Assembly (NCBI GenBank): GCA_001692895.1
Contig: KV748205.1
Span: 930,001-994,000, forward strand
DNA: 64,000 nt
Reading direction: 5' to 3'
From: Cenococcum geophilum 1.58
Lineage: Eukaryota; Ascomycota; Dothideomycetes; Gloniales; Gloniaceae
This document shows positions 11,526 to 22,559 of this stretch, one piece after another. The notes under the pieces are model-generated. The model had not been told where the DNA came from. It saw only the letters and a program-made list of their open reading frames with translations, and ran no database searches. A program made the position numbers and the translations under genes. How positions within the stretch are numbered: position 1 is the first letter of the stretch; the number at the start of each line of letters is the position of its first letter.

Positions 11526-11586
11526 TTACCGCCCTTAATCGAGCCAATAGCGATTTGGCATGGAAAATCCTAATTGGCCCATTTTA
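11526..11586. repeat. Shared palindromic module, copy 3 (3' non-coding part of copia 1)
   Basis: GTTACCGCCCTTAATCGAGC then CAATAGCGATTT, GGCATGGAAAATCC and TAATTGGCCC. The palindrome centre is shortened by about 7 bases relative to the other copies. Shares the TTACCGCCCTTAA leader with copy 1. Confidence 0.75.
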
Positions 11587-11599
11587 ATATTCATGCGTT

Positions 11600-14500
11600 C
11601 TTAACCCTAATGCGTTCCTAAAGGCAATAAATTTGTCTTTCAGTAGGGCTTTAGTAAGCCCGTCTACTACCTATTTTTCCATTGGAATGTACTGCAGGTT
11701 TATATCCCCTTCGGCCTGTCTTTCTTATACATAGTGGTGTTAAATCGAGATGTGCTTTGTCCTAGAGTGGAATTAGGGGTTCTTAGCTAAGGCTATAGCT
11801 CCTTAGTTATCTCCGTAGATTATAATCGCTATAGGCTCTTCTTTTATCTTAAGTAGTTCTAATAGGAGGTTCCTAAGCCAGACGGCTTCCTTAGTAGCCT
11901 ATATTTCTCCTATATATTCTGCCTTATAGAACAATAGGGCAATAACGGGCTGCCTTTTTAATGACCAGCTAATTGCTCCACTTTTAATATTAAAGACGTA
12001 CCCTACGGTAGAGCGTCTAGTTATAATATCTCCCGCTTAATCTAAGTTAGTATATCTAACCAGTTCTTCTAAGGAACTAAAGTAGGTTAACTCTAGGTTA
12101 ATAGTGCCTTAAAGGTATTAGAAGAGGCGTTTTACGGCTTTAATATAAGGTTCTCCTAGGTTGGCCATATAACGGCTATAGGCTAACACCGCGTATATAA
12201 TGTCTAGTCTGGTTTCTAGTATAGCGTATATTAGTAACCTAATTGCCTTAGCGTACTAATTCTAGTCTGTTTCTATAGCTATAAAGCCTTCCTTAAAGGG
12301 TTTTAGTTTATTAGTATTTATAGGGGTTATAACTAGTTTACACTCCCATATATTAAATTCCTGTAGTACTTTTTTAATGTACCCTTTTTGGTGAAGCTAA
12401 AGGGAGCGAGTTAGTCGGTTTCTGCGTACTAATATCCCTAGATAGTAGGTGTAAGGCCCTAGGTTAGTTATCTAGAACCTTTTACTAAGGGCGTCTTTAA
12501 TCTTTTATATTTCGCTTTTATTAGGGCCTACTATTAGTAGGTTATCTACGTAGACTGCTAGGTAGATATAACCTTTAGCGAACACGCTAAGGTTGGATAA
12601 GAGAGGTAAAAAGCCTAGACCTTTTAGAAAGAGGGCAAAAGTGTAATACCAAATTCGTGGTAATTGTTTAAGTCTATAGAGTGCCTTATTTAGTTAACAA
12701 ACTCTTTTTATCCTATCTTCTAGCCCTATAGGTTGCTTAACGTATATTTCTTCATTAATTGCTCTATAGAGGAAGGCTATCTTAATGTCCATTTATTTAA
12801 TTTTAAGGTTAAGGGCTGTAGCGATAGCGAAAATCATCTTATAGCTTATTAGTTTAACTACTAATGCAAATATCTTATTATAGTTAACGCCTTCTTATTA
12901 TTTAAATCCGCGTACAACCCAGCGGGCTTTATACCGTAGTATTTCGCCATTTAGTCCTCTTTTAAGTTTATAGACCTATTTCCCTTATAAGACTCATCTA
13001 TTTAGGGGAGGTTTAACTAGAGTCCACGTAATATTGTTAAGTAGGGACTTATTTTCGTCTTTTATAGCTATAAGCCATTATTTCTAAGAGATATCGGCCC
13101 TAGCTTATAATAGTGTTTTTAGTTTAAAGGGCTCAGTTATAGCTTTTGCTGCTTTTAGGAGCGCTATAACGAATATATACCTCCTTATTAAGTCTTCTAA
13201 GTATTAGCCTTTAGTTGCTTTTATTGATATTTATAGTTTAGGGTAGCTTTAAAGTGTCTTATTAGATACTAAGTGTACGTTCTCTATTTTAGACGGTGGT
13301 TCCCTATTATTAGGGTCGTTATTAATTTGGTTTAACGATTTACCTATACTTTACGGGTCCGTTTCATCATTTCTTTCTAGCGTTATACTGCTAGTAGCAG
13401 TTAAGGGGCTCGTAGATGTGCCGCGTCCCCTTTTAGATATCTTGCTAGTGTTTTCCCCTTTAAAGGTTTTGGAAGATTTAAGATTTTATAGCTAGGCTAG
13501 TAACTTATTATCTACTAGGTTTCTATTCTTCCCTATTAGTAGGGTATAAATCTTCTATATAAGGCACTCTTAGTCGTTTAGGAGCTCTGCTAGGACCTAT
13601 AGGGTCTTCGGCTATTCGTTTTAACTATTTTTATATCTCCCCTTTAGTACTTAGGGCACCTAGATAAGGTCTTTTTTCCATAAATATAACATTTGCGGAA
13701 CGAGTAATTATACCATTTTCCGTTAGGATATAGTAGTTTTAGCTTCCTTTAAAGCCAAGGAGTTTACACGGCATTATTTTTATATCAGCAAGTTTTCGCT
13801 ATTTCTTTTCTAGTTTTAGTACTAGGTAGTTATACCCTAGTACTTAAATAAAGAATAGGTCTAGTTTCTTACTATACCAAGCTTTATACGGTATTTTGCC
13901 AATATAAGCACTAGGGCTATAGTTACGGATTTTTATAATAGAGATAAGTATTTCTAGCCACTATTTTTTATATAGATTTGCGTTTAACAGCGTAGGGTAA
14001 AGTTTATCTATAAGGATTCTATTTAATCGTTCAGCGGCTCCATTTTGTTAATACTGCTCTATAGCTATAACTTTAACATTAATTCCTCTGTCCGCGTAGA
14101 AGATATAGAATTTATCTAAGCAATTTTCTCCTCCCTAGTTAAGTCTAATACGTTAATAACGGCGTTTAGGTCGGGAGTACTTTTCTATAAAGCGTTAGAG
14201 ATAGCAGAAGAACTCACTTTTTTTAGTAATAGGGTAGGCTTTAGCTATTTACGTATAGTTGTTAAGAAACATAACCTAGTATCGGCTTTAGTCATATCCT
14301 ATAACAGGGAAAGGGCCGGCGATATTAGTATAGATAAATTCGAGTGGGTAAGTTCCTAGTTTAAACTTCCTTTTATATAGTTTTTCTTTTATTTATCCTT
14401 AGACGCATAGAACGTATACACAGTTATCTAAAGGCGGATCTATTCCAGTTGATATTATTTTAAGTCTTTATAAATTTTACTCCCCTAGGTAGCCTATTCT

Positions 14501-14950
14501 TTTATACCAGATCTTATACTATACGGTAGTAACTATATAGGTGGTTAGTCCTAGGAGTGGTTCTAATTGTTAGATATTAAAAGCGTGTAGGCCATAAAGT
14601 AAGGATGCTTTGAATTTTGTCCCTCTTATAGTAATAGTTATATCGTCATTATCAAAACCCATTTTTGCTCCTTTTGCCCGCAGTTTTAACATAGAGATAA
14701 GGTTAACGCCCCTTCTAGGACATAGAGGGTGTCATGCAGGTATAGGTCCACGTTTTTATTATTAATAAAGCAGGACAGTTTTATAGTCCCAATCGCTTCT
14801 AGTATTACTTACGCTCCTATAAAACCCCTAAGTGGTCTACTAACGTAGCTTTATAGTTCCGTAAAATCTTCTTTCCGGTAGCTAAAGTAGTGGGAGCAGC
14901 CAGAGTTGAGGAAGAAGGTTACTATAAGGTTTATGTTTGTATTAGTTGCC
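11600..14950 (-). pseudogene. Copia 1 polyprotein: protease, integrase, RT, RNase H
   Basis: Minus strand, read through stops: protease box as LNSGCSHYF (expected DSG, about 14920-14880); integrase with AIEQYQQNGAAERLNR (the QQNGxAER signature, about 14070-14010); RT with YVDNLLIVGP (expected YVDDLL, about 12570-12535) and WMDIKIAFL-like block near 12790; RNase H with KEEPIAIIIYGDN (about 11860-11820) and VDGLTKAL (about 11680-11650). This is the Ty1/copia order with integrase before RT. The Asp to Asn changes and frequent TAG/TAA indicate RIP inactivation. Confidence 0.85.
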
Positions 14951-16860
14951 ATAAGGTAAATGGCTTCTATGCTATCTAACATAGAGTAGCTTAGGCCTGC
15001 TATTGGTTCGATTTCGTTTTCTCCCATAGGTTTATTACCCCTAGGTTTCTTATTCTCCTTACTATAGGAGTTACTTCGTTTCCTTTTTCTTTCCCCGTAT
15101 TTTTCTTCGTGGTACTTCCTCCTAAGGTTTAGGTGTAAATACCAATACTAGTCCTTTATATAGTAAAGCTTATGGCAGTACTCGTAACCCTTTATTATTT
15201 TTTTAGGTATTTTAGGAGATTGCTAATAGGGCAGTTTTGTTATCTTCTTATCTCTTTATGTTCTGTTCTTCCCTTTCTACCGCTTATATAGCTTTATCAA
15301 ACGTTACAGCTGCTTTTATAATCTTATTCTTTTTATTTCGTTCTAGTAGAAGGGAGTGTTTTTAGTAAAAGGAGGTTAGGAAAATATTATAGTCTATACT
15401 AAGTCCTATTAGGAATTTGCTAACTAAGGAGATTTCACTAATTATACAGTTGGGGTTAAGCTCTATAATCTCTGTTCGTACTTCCTATAGTTTTTCTGCG
15501 TAGTTTATTACCCCTTTATAGGTATCTAAGGTAACCTCCTAGTATCATCTTTTAAGGTATTGGTAGACTGCGCTTCCTATTAGACGAAAGCGTTTTTACA
15601 GCTTAGTAAGGATCTTATCTACGTTTTTAATTTCTTTAACTTCCCTTATAGCGTTATAACCAAGCCTGCTTCAGATAATACTATATACTCGTTCTTATTT
15701 ATTAAGCTAGGTATCTAACTTAGTTTTATAAGTTGTCTTTAATAGGGCCCCTTATTCTAGTCTTTTTACGTTTTATTTAAGCAGATCTCTATATCTATTT
15801 ATTAATAGGTAGAGGCGTATCTGCTTAATAAACTCTATCTATCCTATAGTAGATTCCAGTTTCCTTATCTTATCTAGCCCCCTAATCCCTTTTTCAGTTA
15901 TAAAGCTTATCTTCGCCTTAACTATAGGTGTCTTTAGTAAGACTAGTAGAGAGTTCTTAGGCTTATTAGGGACAGGTTTAATTATTAAGGCTTAGGGGGT
16001 TTAGGACGTTCGGGGGAGATAGGCGAAGGTAAGACGTTTATAGTATTAGGTTTAAAGTCTTTAGCGGTAGTAGAGCTTTAAGGTTCTGGCGTCTTTACTT
16101 CTTTAAGTTTAATAGATTCGTATATGGTTTTAGAGGCTTAAAAGAGTTCTTTACTTATTTCAGTTTTAGAGGTCTCTAGAGTGTCTAATAGGATAGGTAT
16201 AACTAAGGTTTTATAGGGTAGTTAAAGAGGGCTTTAAACTTTAAGGCTAAAGAGTTCAGTTAAGCTGGCTATAGAGAGGGTGCTATTAGAGGCTAAGGAG
16301 CTATCTAAATTACTAGAGTAGTTAGGTATAGTGCTAGGGTCAAAGTTATTGTCTTTAAGGTCCTCCGCAAATATATTCCTAGTATTTTTTTTAAAATCTT
16401 TAAATATATAAGGGTAGAGGAAGATATTAAAGAAGCGGTAAAACCGTACTAGTTATAGAGGTTAAGGCCTTAGTTAGTATAGAATCGGTTTTCTAAGCCT
16501 TTAGTATAACCGTTAAGGTATTAATTTCTTTATTACTATAGTGGATTTAATAGAGTATATAACTATTTTAAGTTTAGATATACGGTTGTCTTATAAAATA
16601 GAAGGGCTGGTATAAGGGTTTAGAAGAAAATTTAAAAGGTTAGGTTTTAGCGTCTTAGTACCTAGCTACCTTATAGAGAGTCTCCTTAGACCCCCTTTTC
16701 TATACCTTTTTATATTTGTTAAATACGTATATATTTTAAAGGTATGCAGCGGAGACAGCTATAAGGCTATAGAGTTTCTCTAAAATATATCTTTTAGTGG
16801 GTTATATAGTTAATTATTAAGTGTAGTAAAACTTAGCTAATTTGCATAACCCAGGCTTAT
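14951..16860 (-). other. Gag region and leader of copia 1
   Basis: Lies between protease and 5' LTR, where copia Gag belongs. A degenerate Cys/His patch (near 15180-15120) may be the zinc knuckle, with several ligands lost. No other confident motif. The tract is very AT-rich and stop-filled. Confidence 0.45.
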
Positions 16861-16864
16861 AACT

Positions 16865-16996
16865 TATTAAAATGTAATATATATATTTAATTACTTAATT
16901 TATCTATCTAGGAAAGGCTAGTAGCTATATAGTATAATATCGAGGAGGCTGGCTTTACCAGCCTCCTTACGCCACTAAAAAGGCCAATTCTTAACA
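16865..16996 (-). repeat. LTR (5') of copia 1
   Basis: 132 bp, TATTAAAATG ... TTCTTAACA, matching 11204-11334 with mostly C/T and G/A differences. The hairpin at 16943-16967 is unchanged. Confidence 0.9.
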
Positions 16997-17694
16997 AATA
17001 TACCCCCTTTTAACCCTAGGGCGATCGCCCACAGAGCATACGGTCACTCGCCGTTTTACTACTATAATACTACCTAGCAGCCTGGATTACAACCCACGGT
17101 TTTCCTTATCTTCTTTTAACGGAATAGTAACCCTTAGAAAGGGCCTAGCTGGGCCTTAAGCATAAAAGATACCTAAAGTATAACATATCCCGCTCGCCTT
17201 TTAGTATTAAATAGTAGTTAAAACGGATAAATCCCCCTTACGCCTTTAAGAGCTCTAGGGAGGAGGGGGTAAGGTTATATAGCAATAGTCTATAAAAGAT
17301 AGCATATAGGGGACGGTTATAACAATATGGGAAATAATAGCATAAGGCGATTGATTAGCAAGGCCTAGCTAGGACGTAGTAAACCCCAGGTTAGATAAGC
17401 TAGAGAAGAAAGCAGTAGTTCCTAAGGAGTTTAAATATCTAAGAAGGATAGGACGTAGCCGTAGGCCTATAGGGCCGCTGCTATAAACGGACATAGCAAA
17501 TTAGGGTTTTTATTCTACTAAGGTAGCTTATAGGGGTTTTCCTCCCCTAACTACAGGGTTTTCTTCCTGTAAATTATAAGTTTTCCCCCTATAACAGAGT
17601 AGTCTACATAGGCTAAGTAGAATCCGTATCAGACGTTAATTAAAGAATTATTATTATTTATTAATAAAGACTAGGATTTTTAACTAAGCTCTAG
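16997..17694. other. Unassigned decayed sequence, right flank of copia 1
   Basis: Continues 10845-11203 once copia 1 is removed. Several frames on both strands can be read only through many stops, and none gave a recognised domain. By position it could include the C-terminal coding end of the piggyBac-type transposase (a possible FIN-asparagine-rich patch near 17660-17640 on the minus strand), but this is weak. Confidence 0.3.
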
Positions 17695-17702
17695 GGTTAT
17701 TC

Positions 17703-17915
17703 CAGTGTGTCCAACAGTCAGCTTAGCTGCGATCTTAAGAAAAATAGCTAACTGACTACGTTAATTGGATCGCTTGCTGTCCGCTCACTGTCGGATAACA
17801 TACGCTAACTGTAAAGCTGCCAGCTAGCTGTCCCAATTAGGAAAGTAATATAAACTTTATAGTATTTTATTACGGATTTTAGCAATACCTCTCTATATAT
17901 AAATATTAATATTAC
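17703..17915. repeat. Left terminal region of the hAT-like transposon
   Basis: 12-bp TIR then subterminal motifs (AGCTAACTGAC near 17742, CGCTAACTGT near 17802, CAGCTAGCTGTCC near 17820). The matching region is 34015-34152. Confidence 0.7.
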
Positions 17916-18187
17916 TATATAATTACAGCACCTGCTATACTAACCGCGTGCTTACGCGTTCGGTACACTAACTACGCGTTTACGCGTTCGGTGCACCAAC
18001 CACCCGCTTACGCGTCTAGTGCACTCCTAAAGCACTAACTAATTAGGGGGAGGTCGCATCAGTATATAGACCACGTAGTTTACTTCTATACAAGAGATAG
18101 TCACCACCATCCCAAAGAGCATACAATACTATACATATTTCATGCCCCAGGATACAACTCACTCGTGCTATTAAATTAGTACGAACA
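17916..18187 (+). repeat. LTR (5') of copia 2
   Basis: 272 bp, TATATAATTACAGC ... GTACGAACA. Contains three ~26-bp imperfect repeats of the type CCAACCACGTGCTTACGCGT (17930-18010). The partner has the same length. Confidence 0.9.
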
Positions 18188-18620
18188 CTAATCAGTAAGC
18201 GCGCACAGATCAGCAATTACTTAATACCTCCCCCAAGCAATATACGACAGCGACCACCCGTTTAGACTTCTAGTACGACCTACTAGAAGGTCGGAAGTCG
18301 GGGATTACGGACCTATCACTAACTCTATATACTTATTTAAGTCTTAGTACGGTTTACCGGAAGTTTATAGACGCGAATACAGACCTTTACGGACGCTAAA
18401 GAAACTAAACTACAAAAGGCTAAGTTCTTGGCAAAGCCGTAAGAGCAGTTAACTAAGTAGAATCCAATTAAGTTTAATGGAGGCCTAATTACACAAAAGG
18501 GCAACCTAATTAAGCTAACTTAGGAACGCCAAGCTTAAAACCTAAAGCCTATTATAGTAAAGCCTACGGACCTCACCAGTTCCCGTAAAGAGACCCGTAA
18601 AACCGTAAATACAAAGGACT
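18188..18620 (+). pseudogene. Gag-like N-terminal remnant of copia 2
   Basis: After the LTR comes a leader with CTAATCAG and CAGATCAGCAA, then a frame starting near 18225 (TPPPSNIRQR in one frame) that reads as a short structural-protein-like start. Weakly conserved. Called because it occupies the Gag position and is followed by an abrupt join to RT. Confidence 0.4.
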
Positions 18621-19044
18621 AATACGCTGCATAGCGTGTAAGGGGCGCCTATATTGCTATAGTCTGTCAACCTAAATCTGCCTACAATTTATCCTTTGCG
18701 GCCCAGGCAACAGATCTATAAGAAGAAAATGTTAAGCAGCTTAATAAGCGCATTTAGTAGCAAATTGATAATATAGTAAGAGGATTTACTTTTATACCAC
18801 TAGACCTAAATTCCCTTAGCTTACTAGCATTTATAGACGCCTCCTTTACCAATAATAAAGACCTATTATTATAAATCGGCTTTATAATTGTACTTACGGA
18901 CCGTAATTAGGACGTAAATATACTATACTAGTTTTTAATTAAATGTAAATAAGTAACCCGTAGCGTACTAGCTTCTAAACTATATGCACTAGCTTATAGC
19001 TTTAATATAGCAGCCGTAATTAAATTAACGGTCTAGAAGATCCT
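18621..19044 (+). pseudogene. Copia 2 RT C-terminus and RNase H, first half
   Basis: Frame with the copia blocks RGAYIAIVCQP-like and YNLSFAAQ (about 18645-18710), then FIDASFTNNKDLL (18829-18868), QDVNILYQF, VTRSVLASKLYALAY (about 18955-19000). These are the RNase H blocks of Ty1/copia (D at FIDAS, E at xxELYA, here changed to K). Interrupted at 19044 by chromovirus A and resumed at 27015. Confidence 0.75.
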
Positions 19045-19049
19045 ATAAC

Positions 19050-19476
19050 TGTTACAGACGCTTTAAGTACAATATTACAACTACTTGGAGAAGAGATAGA
19101 AGAAGCTAGTTAGTTAATACAAGTACGGTCCAGGATGGAGCCGGTAGAACTATGTAACGAGGAATAGTAACCAAGGTCACGTAATATAATCTATATAATC
19201 TGTAGGATCTGTATAATCCGTAACAAAGTAGATAGAGCACACGTACATTACGTATAAGAAGAATTTCATAGGAGTACGGTTGTGTATTTAAGGACCCTTA
19301 GTCCCTACCTAGATAGTTCCTTCCTTATAGTAATTCTCAGAATATAATTAGAGTTAATCTATTAGGCAACCACTCCACCAGTTATTATTACTTATCGACT
19401 ATTATTACTTGCATTTCCTATATACCTAGCCCAATAACAGAACCTACCGTAGTTCTTACTACAAGGTTCCGTTATA
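19050..19476 (+). repeat. LTR (5') of chromovirus A
   Basis: 427 bp, TGTTACAGACG ... TTCCGTTATA. Includes a TATA-like TGTATTTAAGGACCC near 19270. Confidence 0.92.
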
Positions 19477-19521
19477 CAATTACTACCTAGTTACGGTATT
19501 AATAACAGTAAGTTAGATAAT

Positions 19522-20990
19522 ATGCCACCAAAAGCAGCCACCACGACGCCATTGATAGCGGCAACTACATTAAGGTTAGGTAACGACACTAGTATAGTAG
19601 ACGTTGACTTATAGCAACCTATAACGGTTAGACAGTTATAAGAGATAGTTAACTAGCTAATAGAAAATAATATAATATTAGAAAACAGGATTAACGGAAT
19701 AGGCGCAGTAAAGGTTAAGTTACTATTAATTAAAAGGTACTTAGGAGAGAGATTAAAGCTTAAAGGATTCCTTACGCAGATGCACTTTAAGGTAGCGTAA
19801 GAGGGAGCTAAGCTAGTAATACCTATGGATTAAATAGCGTACGCGGGATTGTTCTTAATAGGAAGAGCATTTAAATAGTTTAAGCCTTACCTTATAGAAA
19901 TTTAGGCAAACGGAATAATAACTACAAACTAAGAAGTACGGTTTATATTCTTAAGCTAGAATAGATTCGTAGAGCGACTTATACAAATATTTAGAGACCT
20001 AGAGGCAGTAACCACGGCAAAAAGAAAACTCTAAAATATTACGTAACAAACCTTAGCAATTAAGTATATAACGCAGTTCCAGACGTTAGCAATATAAGTT
20101 AAGTAGAATAATAGGGCGCTTATAGTACAGTATAAATAGGGACTTAAGGCTAAAGTCTAGGACGTAATTATCCTAATAGAAGATATAGATACCCTAAGAG
20201 AACTAATAGATTAGGCGATTAAGATTAACAATTAGATCTACTAAAGGGAACAGGCTAAAAAAGGTTAGAATAGAGTTCTATAGTTATATAAGGCGCAAAG
20301 TACGTAACGACCTAAGCTAAGTTAAAAACTATAGTATAGCGTAGAGCTAATGGACCTAAGTAGTACTAAAGAAGCCTATAAAAGATAGAGTAAGAAACCG
20401 TAGAAACCTAGGGGACAAGGATTAAGTAATTAGAGGTCTAAGGAGTAGAGGCTAAACTAGGGATCTTAGTAGCAGAAGACGTTTAGGTAGACTCTATAGC
20501 AAAGGTAATAGTTTAGAGAAGGAGCTTATATAAATTATAGAAAATAGGGTTACTTTGCGAGGGATTATAAAGATAGTTAGAAGTACTATATAATAAAAGG
20601 AACTAGACTAACGGTAGACAATATATATGTATAGAGGGACGATAATATACTACGAGGAACAAAAAAGTATGTAATTAAAAGTTTTGCGTTTTGTTATAAT
20701 AACGCATACCAAATTTATAAGGACGCTAAGTATAGTGTAAGCTACTGGCTATAAGAGCTAGTACCTATAGGATATAGAGGAACCAATGAACTAGTTTATA
20801 GATCGGACATTAAGGACGATAAATTTAATATAGGCGAAATATTCCGTAACAATAAGGTAATAAGAGCGGTTTACTAGAAATATATAGCTATTAGAGATAT
20901 TATACCAGAGATAGAGGATAATTCCACTATAGAATAGGGAATATTAGTAGGGATTAAAACCCTACTAGATACGATGTCTATTGCTTCGCG
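19522..20990 (+). pseudogene. Gag of chromovirus A
   Basis: ATG at 19522 (MPPKAATTTPLIAATT) about 45 bases after the LTR. The frame continues through stops at Gln positions with Gag-like blocks GFLTQMHFKVA and FVERLIQIFRDLEA. The zinc knuckle lies at 20527-20568 with exact CX2CX4HX4C spacing, but all four ligands now read Tyr (TAT, TAT, TAC, TAT), the product expected from G-to-A and C-to-T changes in TGT/TGC and CAC. Role: capsid and RNA packaging. Confidence 0.8.
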
Positions 20991-22559
20991 AGATGTAAGA
21001 GAAGTAGGGCAGTAAACCACTTCGGCACTTAATAAAGGCAAAAAGCCAAAGGCTTAAGATTCTTAAAACGAGATAAGAGACGACTAAGATTCTTAAGATA
21101 AGATAAGGCAAGCTTAAGGACCTACAATAGACGATAACCGATGGAGCAGAGCAGTAACTTAGTTTAGTAATATACGAATAAGCTCGAGATAGAGCTTCCC
21201 GCAGACATAAGACTTTCAAGACGAGATAAGTGAGATTTAAGACTCTTAAGACGAGATAAGAACACTAAGTAAGCCTAAATAGATTAAGGCTAGAGCTAAG
21301 CTTAAGTTAGAAGCGAGCTTAGGATTAAAGAATCTAAGGGGTTAAGAATTCGGGGTATAAATTAGAACACCTACAGATAAGAGGTAAGGAGCTTCTTTAT
21401 AGACTAGAGAATCTGCAATACAAATAGCAACTAGACTAAAAGACAGATATATAGACCTAGAGGACTTACTAGTAAAACACAGTGTTTGGACTAAAGATTA
21501 AAAAGTTAATACTAAGATTAAGAAGCAAGAAGACTTTAAGGATCCGTTAGTAAGACGCAAACTAAAAAAAACTATAGAAGAATTTAGGCAAAGAATTATC
21601 GTATAGCAAGAATAGAAACTAGATAAGAGATTTAGTATATTAGGATATATAAAGGACAGAGCACTAGTATAAAGAATTACTAATAGGCCTAGGGCAGGCA
21701 TACTAAGAGCCAAGTGGCTTACTAAACTAGAAAATAAAGAGGATCTAGGAATTCCTATTAGGTTTAAGGAATAATATATAAAAGGCTGTTATAATATAGT
21801 AATAAGAAGATACTTCCTTATAGACAAGCTATATATACTCTAGCAGCTATACCAAAAGTGGTATAGGCAAAGGCACAACGATAAGTGGGAAGATTTCTAT
21901 ATATAGTTAGATAAAAGAGTTATTTAGAACCACCTAATTATAGAAAAGGCCATAAACCATATTAAAGAAGCCTTAATTATAACGTCAAAGGATCTAGAGG
22001 AACGATTAGAGGACTAGAAAAGTAAGAGACGTATCTTAATACCTACAAATAAAGTTATAATGTTTAGATTAGCACAATAGAGGTTTAAACTTAAGGATAA
22101 AGACGAGCCGAGAGTTAACCTAAAGCACCTAGCATACTACACGTTATTATAGATTGCGTATATAGATAATATATGCGAGATGCACAAAAATCCAAAGAAA
22201 AAGAATCGGAAATACCCTATAAGAATGTATTAGATAATAGATAAGCAATAATACAAAAATGCTAAATATATACATAGATGGCATCCAGTAGAAGTCTAAG
22301 AGGAAGGAGATTTAATACTTTAACCGGAAAGATTCCTTACGGAAGAATGCTTAGACAAATAACAGTAATGGGATTGCCTAGAAAATACGTGTCTATAGTA
22401 TATTAAAGATAAAAAGCGAACTAGGCATTAGCTAAAGAGCAAGCTAAGCGTATAAAGATTAAGCAGCTAATAGTTAGGAAAAGTAGAGGCCTATAAAACT
22501 AGAGGGAGCTAGTAATAGAGCCTTAGACCCTTAAAGGAATTTAAGGATAATACCTAAAT

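Larger units (their letters stand above)
11204..16996 (-). mobile_element. Ty1/copia element 1, complete with LTRs
   Basis: LTRs of 131 and 132 bp (11204-11334, 16865-16996) with TSD GATAT (11199-11203) and AATAT (16997-17001), one G/A transition apart. The sense is minus: a purine tract ending GCGGGAG on the minus strand abuts the left LTR, and all pol domains read on the minus strand in copia order (protease, integrase, RT, RNase H). Each LTR carries an intact perfect 10-bp stem-loop although surrounding bases are mutated. Confidence 0.9.
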
